Part shown: positions 6,001 to 10,448 of the stretch, piece after piece | How positions within the stretch are numbered: position 1 is the stretch's first letter | Layout: the number at the start of each line of letters is the position of its first letter | Source: CAYMTN01 sp964393335 | GTDB lineage: Bacteria; Chloroflexota; Anaerolineae; Aggregatilineales; Aggregatilineaceae | NCBI GenBank assembly: GCA_964393335.1 | Contig: CAYMTN010000149.1 | Coordinates: forward strand, 1 to 13,764 | Length of the DNA stretch: 13,764 bases | Reading direction: 5' to 3' | Notes under the pieces: generated by a model | Seen by the model: only the letters and a program-made list of their open reading frames with translations | Told to the model about the DNA's origin: nothing | Database searches by the model: none | Made by a program: the position numbers and the translations under genes

Positions 6001-8059
6001 CATAAAACGTGCTGTTTGAGATCTCTGCTGGCCCAAATGCAGTGTAGATAGCACCACCGCCCCCCGCCGAGTTATTGGCAAACGTGGAATCCGTTATGAC
6101 CAAGAGTGTGGTGGCGTCCTTGTCATTAGCAATCGCGCCGCCAATACCTCCTGTGGACGTATTGTCCGTGAACGTGCAATTCGTAACGATGAGTGTGCCG
6201 TTGTTGTAAATGGCACTGCCATTCACGCCGTAGGCATTTTTCACTGTCAAGTCATTCAGTGTCAAGCTGTCAGCGACGACAATCAGCGGTACCGTGTTAT
6301 TTCCGCTGATGAAGTATCCATTACCATCAAGCGCGATCTCAGTCTCGATGCCGGGCAGTGCGCGTTCGCCAAATTCCGCTGTCGTCAGGGTGATATCTGC
6401 ACCCAGGCCGAGCATCTGAGGCCCAGCGGTGTAGTTCGCCCAGTGGATGCAGGCGATTAGCATTTCCGGTGAGGTAATATTGGTGGGATCACCGCAGATG
6501 ACTGCCGGCGTCACTTCTACTGCGCCGCTCGTGCAGGGGTCCCCGCTTACGCGCGGACGCGACACGCCGTTTTGGTCGGTGGCCGTATCGTTGCAGGCCA
6601 GCGTGACCCCGTAATTGCCGATTGCTGTACCGTTGGGAATCACACCGGCGGCAGGACTTGTAGGGTCCGGCAGATGCGTCTGAGCGTTACCACCATCGTT
6701 ATATGCCAACGGGCCTATGTTTAAAAAGATGTTGTTCTGCGAACCTGGACCACCAAATCCGCACGATCCGTCATCCGCCAGATTGTAGCCGTTGTCGGTG
6801 ATCGTGCCGCCGCTGGCCGTGTCGCAGTTGCCCCCGACCTCACCAGCGCTTAAGATCACGCCGGCCAGATACGTGTTACCGGTCGTGTGAATGCTGCCAC
6901 CGTTGTGAGCACTGTTTGCAGCAAACGTACTGTAAGTCAACGTCAGCCAGCCATCGTCATTGTAGATGCCTCCGCCACCTGCATTCGTGGCGTTGTTACC
7001 TGAAAACGTGCTGTTCACAACGTCGATGTTACCCGTGAGGTTGTAGATAGCGCCGCCGCCATCCGGTCCTGAGTTACCACTCAGCGTACTCCCGCTGACA
7101 CTCAATGACCCGGTGACGTAAACGCCACCACCCCAACTGGCCGTGTTATCGGCCAGCGTGCTGTCAGTGATGGTGGTGGAAACGTCTGAATAGACGCCAC
7201 CGCCCAGGCCGGCATTGCCCGTATTGTTGCCGGAAAGCGTCGTGTTGATTATTTCCAGTGAGGTCGCTGGATATACACTGTAGATGCCACCGCCTATTTG
7301 AACAGCCGTGTTTCCTGAGAATGTGCTGTCAGCGACTATCGCTGAGCCTTCAAAACACGCCCCGCCTCCATATGATCCCGTGCTATCAGCGAATGTACTG
7401 CTGGTAACAGTCAGCGTAGCGTAGAGGCTGAAGAGAGAGCCTCCACATCCCCCGATACCACCATAATCGACGGCGTGATTGCCCGTAAACGTGCTCTGAG
7501 TGATGGATACCTGCCCACTCTCGGCGTAGACGGCTCCACCATATGTACCCTCGTTACCCGAAAAGACGCTGTCCGTGATCTCTAGAGTGGTGTTGTAAAC
7601 ACGGATCGCACCACCACCGCCAGTTGGGCCGGCTACTGCCCGACCATTGGCAACAGTCAGTCCATGAAAAGACACGGACGAACCAGAGATCACGTTAAAC
7701 ACGTTCACACTATCGTCGCCACTGATGGTCAGCTGCGCTGCCCCTGGCCCATTGATCGTCATTTCTGTAGTGATCGCAGGCAGGGCCGAATCCAGTGTGA
7801 TCATGGCCGGGTAGCTGAGTGCAAACTCGATCGTATCCGCGCCAGCATGGGCGTTCGCCGCGTTGATCGCTTCGCGCAGGCTGCAATGTGCCACATCACA
7901 GGTGAAATCATCGATATCGTCTGTGCTGTTGACGGTCAGATACACGGCCTGAACCGCCGCTTGTGCGGGCAGCGCGTCCCACAAACTCAGCCTGGCCAGC
8001 ACCAGCGCCGCCAGCAAACAACCACGAACAAAAACCTTGAATAATGAAGGCGTAAACAT
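1..8059 (-). CDS. Giant secreted multidomain surface protein (CSLREA / beta-helix / LRR / dockerin-like), 3' end outside window
   Basis: An open frame of 2686 codons starts at ATG 8057-8059 and continues past position 1. I read it codon by codon and found no stop. The start is fixed by a G-rich SD-like tract just upstream and by the absence of any other ATG, GTG or TTG back to the in-frame stop at 8144-8146. Residues 1-34 form a Sec signal peptide (K8, R12, a Leu/Ala-rich core, AQA before the likely cut). The mature chain runs: CSLREA cap about 38-73; beta-helix units about 74-515, 516-875 and 876-1247; Calx-beta 1254-1367; second cap 1371-1408; fourth beta-helix unit to about 1696; capped LRR domain 1711-2026; Fn3 2029-2126; cohesin-like 2131-2266 and 2273-2431; CARDB 2434-2563; dockerin-like 2577-2640; third cohesin-like domain from 2660. 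The protein is exported and probably surface-bound, acting as an adhesin or scaffold (inference). No enzyme domain was recognised. The cell anchor would lie outside the window. Confidence 0.93.
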   Translation of the reverse strand, partial: MFTPSLFKVFVRGCLLAALVLARLSLWDALPAQAAVQAVYLTVNSTDDIDDFTCDVAHCSLREAINAANAHAGADTIEFALSYPAMITLDSALPAITTEMTINGPGAAQLTISGDDSVNVFNVISGSSVSFHGLTVANGRAVAGPTGGGGAIRVYNTTLEITDSVFSGNEGTYGGAVYAESGQVSITQSTFTGNHAVDYGGIGGCGGSLFSLYATLTVTSSTFADSTGSYGGGACFEGSAIVADSTFSGNTAVQIGGGIYSVYPATSLEIINTTLSGNNTGNAGLGGGVYSDVSTTITDSTLADNTASWGGGVYVTGSLSVSGSTLSGNSGPDGGGAIYNLTGNIDVVNSTFSGNNATNAGGGGIYNDDGWLTLTYSTFAANSAHNGGSIHTTGNTYLAGVILSAGEVGGNCDTASGGTITDNGYNLADDGSCGFGGPGSQNNIFLNIGPLAYNDGGNAQTHLPDPTSPAAGVIPNGTAIGNYGVTLACNDTATDQNGVSRPRVSGDPCTSGAVEVTPAVICGDPTNITSPEMLIACIHWANYTAGPQMLGLGADITLTTAEFGERALPGIETEIALDGNGYFISGNNTVPLIVVADSLTLNDLTVKNAYGVNGSAIYNNGTLIVTNCTFTDNTSTGGIGGAIANDKDATTLLVITDSTFANNSAGGGGAIYTAFGPAEISNSTFYGNSADRGGAIYSASGVLTVVNGTFSDNAATSSGAAIKNMQATLTIVHSTFVDSLAGSYGGMIYNGSGTTYLSGTLLDAGTSGGNCYNATTGTIVDNGYNLSDDDSCGFTGTGSQENVALNLGPMAYNDGGSTLTHLPGAGSPAIGAIPNGTTVDNNGVTLACNDTTTDQNGISRPRASGDNCTSGAVEVEPPSLDCTAPIMTEADLAACIDWANNTSAGADTLTLGADIILTAALPDITSEITIEGDTHSVSGNDAVRVFYVESTGNLTLDTVTVQDGHVFTAGGCIRNSQGSLTLIDSMVSGCSASDGAGITSFGILTVTHSTISNNAASSGSGGGIDLGIGSIVTITDSTISGNSTSRGGGGISVAASTVTITGSTISGNSSASYGGGGISTIDGTLTITNSTISGNYAATWAGGGFFYSGDVTISHSSIVNNTAGYMGGGIVTNSATVSLIGTLLEAGSSGDNCDGTITDNGYNLSDDNSCNFSATGSQNNVALNLGPLEDNGGPTLTHLPLPGSPAIDAGDNAVCEADPVNNKDQRGADRPQDGDGDTIKVCDIGAVEYRVTWTEVSVSDLSLAEGDSGETIFDVVFTRTGAIDETLWVDVDIPVEKLGNYALMSVDFQSPGTMVWFDAGDTTATYSITVYGDLIPEPDETFQVVIMSAYPATVTDGIADVTILNDDPGSLYLTVNSLDDTDDGLCQPAGTGNGCTLREAINTANTYPGADTIDFDVTGQIDLTGDLPYIMDPLTINGPGTTALIIDGAGAYRPIMGSWDAQVVNLSDLTLQHGYGANGGGGAIYRDGIEMTLTRVALLENAALGYGGGIFTGGVVAPLTLIDCTLSDNTATMGGAALTGFGTVTIINSTISGNSAPNGGALHIWGGYPHTIINSTLTDNTATTGGAIYNEGIVALNISNSIVAGNTATATDPDIYGSFNDLGHNIIGSDPMLGPLEDNGGPTLTHLPLTGSPAIDAGDNTVCADDPVNNKDQRDVDRPQDGDGDEIEICDIGAVEVEPPPSFCDDVTEIPAAECEALVALYNSTNGDGWIDNTNWLVTTTPSDWYGVTVTGEHVTGINLNTNALAGPIPPEMSDLSSLQVLDLGNYWRPPDLVRNQLNGSIPPELGSLASLQYLDLSWNILSGPIPPELGNLTSLQILWLNNNAFFGAGLSGPIPPELGNLINLRELDVARNNLTGGIPPALGNLSSLQVLFVWGNPLGGSIPPELGSLTNLVELNTEFNGLIGSIPLELGQLSNLEALGLGVNNLTGPIPPELGNLASLQFLGLSENNLSGPIPPELVNLTNLGIPSCEGCLVYAQFSYNKLWATDPAVIAFLNAHDPDWAATQTIAPEGVAAVAASSTSIEVSWTPILYTGDTGHYEAGYSLTPGGPYVAGCTTVDKTDTGCTITGLTPDTPYYIAVRTHTLPHDRQQNDLWSPYGAEVSETTLPDTDIVDVSLELVDLNGTPGIVVGETFDVSVHCTDIREPDPQSVFSCYTDVNFDPAMLRVDGITYDADFPYSHTGTIDNVAGLVDEIGATDGIGPLADTTVFTLHVTALSGGEAAITTDVGEALSSEITVFGDDHDVRSVTAFGDLVVPVDVMAVQVSFADDAGQPVSELLVGEAFRVVISAQDLRLSGVDQGVFSAFADITYDTSLIDVSGITHEPAFSTDTSGTVDDASGTIDEAGGSDGAIQPTTRDPQPVFYLNAVATGAGTLVITTDAGEAAMSQNVLFGLGDDWRTATQYGTGSISIIEGYPDLIGTAFDADPDHVLNGETTVSVTVTNQGTASSGAFAVQVFYSDDSTIDAGTDTHIITLTFGGLAVGASETQNAPLTLPKETLNARALEDDPSGLGDEHVSNSTDTVGIVIDPANAVIELNETNNANQGLGLDSDDITYFPWDIDYSDGLTPGQVTPTDAVFVLNRLLQDVPPADGRADSDGNGHILSTDAIRSINRLGYRINTGVVEGGQAGGQTAPRVADGTPTVELSMVLVELDGTPGLLPGEAFDVE
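140..331 (-). other. Dockerin-like domain (EF-hand pair)
   Basis: Residues 2577-2640. The first half is DIDYSDG...VTPTDAVFVLNRLL; its calcium loop carries a five-residue insertion (LTPGQ). The second half is DSDGNGHILSTDAIRSINRLG, with ligands D2614, D2616, N2618 and D2625 in canonical EF-hand spacing. The paired D-x-D-x-N/D-G...D-A...N-R-L pattern is that of type I dockerins and related F-hand modules. Confidence 0.75.
371..760 (-). other. CARDB-like domain
   Basis: Residues 2434-2563. It starts with YPDLIGTAFDADP and LNGETTVSVTVTNQGTASSG, continues with FAVQVFYSDDSTIDAGTD and LAVGASETQNAPLTLP, and ends with DPANAVIELNETNNANQG. The TVTNQGTA strand and the terminal V-I-E-L-N-E-x-NN signature are typical of CARDB adhesion domains. 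Confidence 0.78.
767..1243 (-). other. Cohesin-like beta-sandwich domain, copy 2
   Basis: Residues 2273-2431. It parallels copy 1: VGEAFRVVISAQDLR, GVFSAFADITYD, VSGITHEPAF, SGTVDDASGTIDEAGGSDG, FYLNAVATGAGTLVITTD, then NVLFGLGDDWRTATQYGTG. Copies 1 and 2 are clearly diverged duplicates. Copy 2 has a longer C-terminal part. Confidence 0.55.
1262..1669 (-). other. Cohesin-like beta-sandwich domain, copy 1
   Basis: Residues 2131-2266. Landmarks are VDVSLELVDLNGTPG, VGETFDVSV, DIREPDPQSVFSCYTDVNF, a VDGITYDADF strand, GTIDNVAGLVDEIGATDG, and TVFTLHVTA followed by AITTD. This is homologous to the next domain. I recall similar domains next to dockerins in large secreted proteins of environmental bacteria. 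The assignment to cohesin proper is tentative and rests on the strand pattern and the dockerin nearby. Confidence 0.55.
1682..1975 (-). other. Fibronectin type III domain
   Basis: Residues 2029-2126 contain APEGVAAVAASSTSIEVSW, a central YEAGYS strand and TGLTPDTPYYIAVRTHT. The W of the B strand (2047), the L-TP-T-Y motif and the Y-V-R strand are the usual Fn3 landmarks. The domain probably acts as a spacer between the LRR and the following beta-sandwich domains. Confidence 0.82.
2111..2797 (-). repeat. Nine leucine-rich repeats of the plant-like LSGPIPPELGNL type
   Basis: Residues 1755-1983. The 24-residue consensus is SLQxLxLxxNxLSGPIPPELGNLT. Seven repeats have canonical length; the second has about nine extra residues (YWRPPDLVR) and the fourth about five (FFGAG). 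Upstream, residues 1711-1754 form the N-cap (ALVALYNSTNGDGW, then a WY segment). Downstream, residues 1984-2026 form the C-cap (PSCEGC, then DPAVIAFLNAHDPDW). Both caps match bacterial secreted LRR proteins. The domain is therefore complete and is expected to bind protein or glycan ligands. Confidence 0.9.
2972..3163. repeat. 192-bp direct repeat, copy 2 (end module of unit 4)
   Basis: This is the partner of 4316-4507, in the same orientation, offset by 1344 bases and in the same reading frame. An unequal crossover between the copies would delete 448 residues without breaking the frame: part of unit 3's end module, the Calx-beta domain and most of unit 4. Confidence 0.85.
2972..3949 (-). repeat. 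Unit 4: second CSLREA-type cap, beta-helix coils, end module
   Basis: Residues 1371-1696. The unit begins with LYLTVNSLDDTDDG and CTLREAINTANT at 1395-1406, a second intact CSLREA-type cap deep inside the protein. Then follow GADTIDF, TINGPGTTALII, and about five coils (for example STISGNSAPNGGA and STLTDNTATTGGAIY). It closes with GHNIIGSDPMLGPLEDNGG and the same KDQR...DRPQDGDGD...DIGAVE module as unit 3. This cap is normally found just behind a signal peptide, so its position suggests fusion of two ancestral proteins. Confidence 0.8.
3959..4300 (-). other. Calx-beta domain
   Basis: Residues 1254-1367 contain VSVSDLSLAEGDSGET near the start, then alternating strands, VWFDAGDTTATYSITVYGD, and the family-typical PEPDETFQVVI, ending in ADVTILNDD. 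This order (LAEGdsG, a middle Y-strand, EpdEtF, ILNDD) is diagnostic for Calx-beta domains. They are calcium-binding beta-sandwich modules common in bacterial adhesins. The acidic residues E1265, D1267 and the terminal NDD are in place. Confidence 0.85.
4316..4507. repeat. 192-bp direct repeat, copy 1 (end module of unit 3)
   Basis: This segment aligns without gaps to 2972-3163 over 192 bases. By hand count there are about 18 mismatches, so roughly 90 percent identity. It encodes the PLEDNGGPTLTHLPL to CDIGAVE end module. The flanking beta-helix DNA is much less similar, so this points to duplication or gene conversion of the module. Confidence 0.85.
4319..5434 (-). repeat. Unit 3: degenerate cap, beta-helix coils, end module
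   Basis: Residues 876-1247. The unit opens with a degenerate cap (ADLAACIDWANNTSAGADT) and LGADIILT. It has about seven coils, the most regular of the protein, with STISGNS repeats followed by GGGGI. It ends with NGYNLSDDNSCNF, PLEDNGGPTLTHLPLPGSPA and VNNKDQRGADRPQDGDGD to DIGAVE. The end module differs from those of units 1 and 2 and matches unit 4 closely, also at DNA level. Confidence 0.78.
5435..6514 (-). repeat. Unit 2: degenerate cap, beta-helix coils, end module
   Basis: Residues 516-875. The unit opens with MLIACIHWANYTAG, which sits where CSLREAINAAN sits in unit 1 and keeps only the C, I and AN positions. It is followed by LGADITL and five or six coils of the S/C-T-F-x-x-N-x-GGAIY type. 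It ends with NGYNLSDDDSCGF, THLPGAG and DQNGISRPRASGD to SGAVE. The parallel order of cap, helix and end module shows that units 1 and 2 are homologous. Confidence 0.78.
6515..7948 (-). repeat. Unit 1: CSLREA cap, about nine beta-helix coils, choice-of-anchor-Q-like end module
   Basis: Residues 38-515. The cap has the sequence VYLTVNSTDD followed by CSLREAINAAN at residues 59-69, matching the CSLREA N-terminal region known from large bacterial secreted proteins. Then come about nine degenerate coils of 23-32 residues with the pattern S-T-F/L-S-G-N-x(3-8)-G-G-G-I/V-Y, the Chlamydia-PMP-like right-handed beta-helix signature. The unit closes with DNGYNLADDGSCGF, a THLPDP segment and DQNGVSRPR ending in SGAVE, which resembles the choice-of-anchor Q module. 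Such folds usually present extended binding surfaces. Confidence 0.82.
7958..8059 (-). other. Signal peptide of the giant protein
   Basis: Residues 1-34 have a basic n-region (K8, R12), a hydrophobic core at about residues 13-27 (GCLLAALVLARLSLW) and a small-residue cleavage site at PAQA/A. This is a standard Sec/signal peptidase I layout. C14 is not followed by the small-residue pattern of a lipobox, so a lipoprotein is unlikely. The mature protein begins a few residues before the strand that leads into the CSLREA cap. Confidence 0.85.
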
Positions 8060-8318
8060 AGAATCCCCCCCATGAGGCCCAACCCCGCCATACGGATAAA
8101 CACGCCGTTGGTTTGGCGTGCTGTGATGATAGCCGGTGTTCGATTATTAACTGGGAGAAGAATGAAACCTGGAGTGTGGAACGGGAAGGGAGGTCACACT
8201 CGCACCTCGGACAAAGGTATCCGAGCCTGAGCACGATGAAAGAGGAACGGCTCTGGGAACCAGATTATTGCATTACGTTAGGTGTGTGTTTATCGATTTA
8301 GGCTAAGACGCGCACTAT
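8060..8318 (-). other. Predicted long 5' leader of the giant gene
   Basis: If transcription begins about seven bases after the -10 box at 8325-8330, the leader is about 259 nt. I found no convincing gene in it. Two short hairpins are visible: CACGCC/GGCGTG at 8101-8106 and 8115-8120, and CTCGGA/TCCGAG at 8206-8211 and 8220-8225. No known riboswitch was recognised. The G-run just before the ATG (8065-8071 in minus sense) can serve as the ribosome binding site. Confidence 0.4.
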
Positions 8319-8324
8319 ATGACC

Positions 8325-8353
8325 ATAGTATTCGCGCGACAGATATCTGTCAA
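8325..8353 (-). promoter_or_regulatory. Sigma70-like promoter for the giant gene
   Basis: On the minus strand TTGACA (8353-8348) is followed by a 17-base spacer and TACTAT (8330-8325). The -35 box is a perfect consensus, the spacing is optimal and the -10 box matches four of six bases. It points toward the giant gene, with no other gene between. Confidence 0.65.
8338..8351. promoter_or_regulatory. Perfect 14-bp palindrome overlapping the -35 box (candidate operator)
   Basis: GACAGATATCTGTC is its own reverse complement across all 14 bases. It covers four bases of the minus-strand -35 box and ten bases of the spacer. A dimeric regulator binding here would block RNA polymerase at this promoter. 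No regulator gene is visible in the window. Confidence 0.5.
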
Positions 8354-8461
8354 CGATCAATGTCACGGCCAAACCATATCTTTCATCCTGAGGTTAGCCT
8401 GCTATTACTGGTACGCCGATCACATTTTTCACGTTTTCTACCGGTTCTATATATTCCTTAA

Positions 8462-8491
8462 TTGTTTTGATGCGGCAGCCTGTTTTATGAT
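8462..8491 (+). promoter_or_regulatory. Promoter candidate for the small secreted-protein gene
   Basis: TTGTTT (8462-8467), an 18-base spacer and TATGAT (8486-8491) lie in a local AT-rich stretch. They sit about 60 bases before the ATG at 8554, in the right direction. The match is fair, not strong. The region 8354-8461 holds nothing else that I can support. Confidence 0.4.
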
Positions 8492-8553
8492 GAGCATAAA
8501 TTTGTGTACATCTGCACAAGCAAACGATACCCATGCGCGGTGAGGAAGACACC

Positions 8554-8917
8554 ATGAATCTCGTGCGTCGGCAGCTCCGATTCTTCATCCTGCCACTGAT
8601 CGTGATGGTGTTGGCCAGCACGGCACACGGTCCGTCCCGCGTAACAGAACTCAGGGTGGTGGGGCGTTGGGTTATGGGTCGAATGCCTACGCCACGCTTT
8701 CACTGGACGCGCCGTTGGCGATCTACAGCGTCAATGGCGACCCGGTTAACTCGATCTGGCTGCGCCGACCCGGCACGCGCTCGATCTCGAACTCGATGCC
8801 GGGACCTACACCCACAGTGTGGCACCCATCGTAGCCGACGTGGGCGCGGTTTGCGCCCGGCAGATCACTTTCGTCTTTGAGTCACAAGGCCCGGTACACT
8901 GGGGCCCGGCAGCATAG
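8554..8917 (+). pseudogene. Small secreted-protein gene with two apparent frameshifts
   Basis: A good SD (GAGG, 8 bases before ATG 8554) starts a clear signal peptide: MNLVRRQLRFF followed by a hydrophobic core and ASTAH. The open frame then becomes arginine-rich nonsense. Protein-like sequence continues in the third frame from about 8643 (GGGALGYGSNAYATLS, DAPLAIYSVNGDPVNSIWL). From about 8780 it continues in the second frame (ALDLELDAGTYTHSV, ARQITFVFESQGPVHW) to TAG 8915-8917. Joined, this gives an exported protein of about 120 residues. I do not recognise the family. It is either a decayed gene or an intact gene with sequencing indels. The conserved codon texture of all three parts argues that damage is recent or artefactual. 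Confidence 0.55.
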
Positions 8918-8952
8918 GAGTAACTGGCTACCGCCTGGGTTCTATCCGCTTA

Positions 8953-8981
8953 GAGTGCCGGAGCATCTCCCTCCGGCACTC
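8953..8981 (+). terminator. 11-bp-stem hairpin after the small gene, probable terminator
   Basis: GAGTGCCGGAG (8953-8963) pairs perfectly with CTCCGGCACTC (8971-8981) around a 7-base loop. It begins 36 bases after the stop at 8917 and lies upstream of the chosen MFS start. No T-run follows on either strand, so intrinsic termination is plausible but unproven. Confidence 0.5.
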
Positions 8982-8999
8982 GCCATTCCCCTGCTTGAG

Positions 9000-9030
9000 T
9001 TGACCGTTTCCGCCGGGTTTGCTGTACAAT
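9000..9030 (+). promoter_or_regulatory. Promoter candidate for the MFS gene
   Basis: TTGACC (9000-9005) and TACAAT (9025-9030) are separated by 19 bases, slightly long. They lie between the hairpin at 8953-8981 and the proposed GTG start at 9099, giving a leader of about 60 bases. Confidence 0.4.
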
Positions 9031-9098
9031 CACCCACAGGCTGGGCCACCACCGGCTCGCCTCTTACACTGGTGTGTGCTTCAAACAAGGTGTTGATC

Positions 9099-10379
9099 GT
9101 GGAACGGTTACCTTTGCCCGCCCGGATCGTGCGTCCATTGGGCTACCCACAGGTCACGCGGCTGCCGGAAGAACGTCAAAAAGGGCTGCGCGCGTTCTGG
9201 TTAGACGGTTTGTTTGCATCCCTCGCAGGTGGTTTTGCCGACCCCTATTACACGCTCTACCTGTTGAGCCTGCGGGCTAATAACGCGCAAATCGGGTTGG
9301 TCAACACGCTGTCGCAGTTGATGAGCGCCACGATGGCGATGCCGGGTGCAGCCATCGCCGACCGCACCGGGCGCTACCGGCTGGTCGCACTGCTGGCCGG
9401 GCTGGTCAGTCGGCTGATGTGGCTGGTGATGCTGGCGGCTCCCTGGCTGCTGGCCGATCAAGGGGCGGTCTGGCTGGTGCTGATCGCCTGGGTAGCCATT
9501 TCGGGGGCCGGGGCATTGGGCATCGCGGCCTGGACCGCGCTGTCAGCCGATCTCGTCCCGGCGCGGCTACGCGGGGGGTATTTTGCCTCGCGTAACATCG
9601 TCTCGCAGTTCATGCGCCTGCTGGCGATCCCCGCCGCCGGGCAACTCATCAATCTGATCGGCGAACCGGGCGGTTACCAGGTCAATCTTGGGCTGGCGTT
9701 TGCCATCGGCACCGCATCGCTGTACTTCTTCAGCCGCCTGCCCGAACACCCGGCTCTTGCCCAGGATGAGGACCGTCTGAGCACGTGGGACGTGCTGCGC
9801 CGTATCGCCAAAATGCCAACCTTCATGCGGTTCATCGCCGGACATGCCACGCTGATGCTCGGCGTTATGTTCGCCGGACCGTTCATCAACGTGTATATGG
9901 TACAGGAGGCCGGGTTTAACGCCGGGACGATTGGCCTGGTGACGGCGGTCAATGTGTTCGCGTCGGTGGTCGGGATGCGCATCATGGGCCGGCTGCATGA
10001 CCGGTTTGGCATCACCTGGACCATGCGTTTTGGGCTGGGCATCCCCTTGATCGCCATTGCCTGGTTGTGGGTACAACATCCCTGGCAGGCGTACCTGGTG
10101 AACAGCTTCGCCGCGCTCACCTGGGCCGGTTATAACCTGGGCGCGTTTAACCTGCTGCTCGCCAGCACGCCGAACGAGCATCGCCCGCGTTTTATCGCCG
10201 TGTACACGACCATTATCTCGATGGTGAGCGCCATCGGTCCGATCCTGGGCGGTTGGCTGCTGGACGTGGTTGGGTTTGTGCCCGTGTTTTCACTGTCAAG
10301 CATTATTCGCGCCCTGGGACTGATCGTGTTTCTGGCGCTGGTCCGCGAGCCGCCCACCCCGCCGGATGACGAGGACTGA
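9099..10379 (+). CDS. MFS transporter, 12-TM type
   Basis: A membrane transporter of the major facilitator superfamily, 426 residues from GTG 9099; the substrate cannot be read from sequence. About twelve hydrophobic segments are visible in two halves joined by a hydrophilic stretch (HPALAQDEDRLSTWDVLRR). Motif A (GAAIADRTGRYR, residues 83-94) lies in the TM2-3 loop, and its counterpart GRLHDRFG (about 297-304) in the second half. The frame stays open back to 8877, but the extra 74 residues would span a perfect hairpin and a promoter candidate and look like no transporter N-terminus. GTG 9099 follows CAAGG by 8 bases and yields the normal family length. GTG 9090 is an alternative. The gene converges on the ABC operon, 69 bases from its end. 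Confidence 0.88.
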   Translation: MERLPLPARIVRPLGYPQVTRLPEERQKGLRAFWLDGLFASLAGGFADPYYTLYLLSLRANNAQIGLVNTLSQLMSATMAMPGAAIADRTGRYRLVALLAGLVSRLMWLVMLAAPWLLADQGAVWLVLIAWVAISGAGALGIAAWTALSADLVPARLRGGYFASRNIVSQFMRLLAIPAAGQLINLIGEPGGYQVNLGLAFAIGTASLYFFSRLPEHPALAQDEDRLSTWDVLRRIAKMPTFMRFIAGHATLMLGVMFAGPFINVYMVQEAGFNAGTIGLVTAVNVFASVVGMRIMGRLHDRFGITWTMRFGLGIPLIAIAWLWVQHPWQAYLVNSFAALTWAGYNLGAFNLLLASTPNEHRPRFIAVYTTIISMVSAIGPILGGWLLDVVGFVPVFSLSSIIRALGLIVFLALVREPPTPPDDED

Positions 10380-10382
10380 CCG

Positions 10383-10405
10383 GCTGGCTGCCGATCACGG
10401 CCAGC
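10383..10405. terminator. Weak interrupted hairpin between convergent genes
   Basis: GCTGG (10383-10387) pairs with CCAGC (10401-10405), and CCG (10391-10393) with CGG (10398-10400), leaving a 3-base bulge and a 4-base loop. It lies just after the MFS stop and beyond the MalG-type stop on the other strand. It could serve both genes, but it has no T-run. Confidence 0.25.
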
Positions 10406-10448
10406 GAGCCTATCCGGCTGGAACTGCACGACGCGAAACGGCCCGGCG

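Noticed and set aside
1..8059. Splitting the giant frame into several genes at the second CSLREA cap or at the LRR domain
   Set aside because: No stop codon, no ribosome site followed by a signal peptide, and no frame change is present at those points. Reading all 2686 codons gave one uninterrupted chain.
8113..8301. Plus-strand frame of 62 codons in the giant gene leader
   Set aside because: No SD, no recognisable protein character, and it lies antisense to the predicted leader.
8338..8351. Palindrome as a phage or integron attachment site
   Set aside because: No integrase, tRNA, or second copy of the sequence was seen. Overlap with a good -35 box explains it better as an operator.
8319..8543. 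Plus-strand frame MTIVFARQ... between the two promoters
   Set aside because: No ribosome site, Cys- and aromatic-rich composition unlike the neighbours, and it covers the promoter elements of both flanking genes.
8877..9098. N-terminal extension of the MFS frame from ATG 8877
   Set aside because: It overlaps the end of the upstream small gene, spans a perfect 11-bp hairpin and a promoter candidate, and is not hydrophobic in a transporter-like way. GTG 9099 fits the family length and has a better-placed SD.
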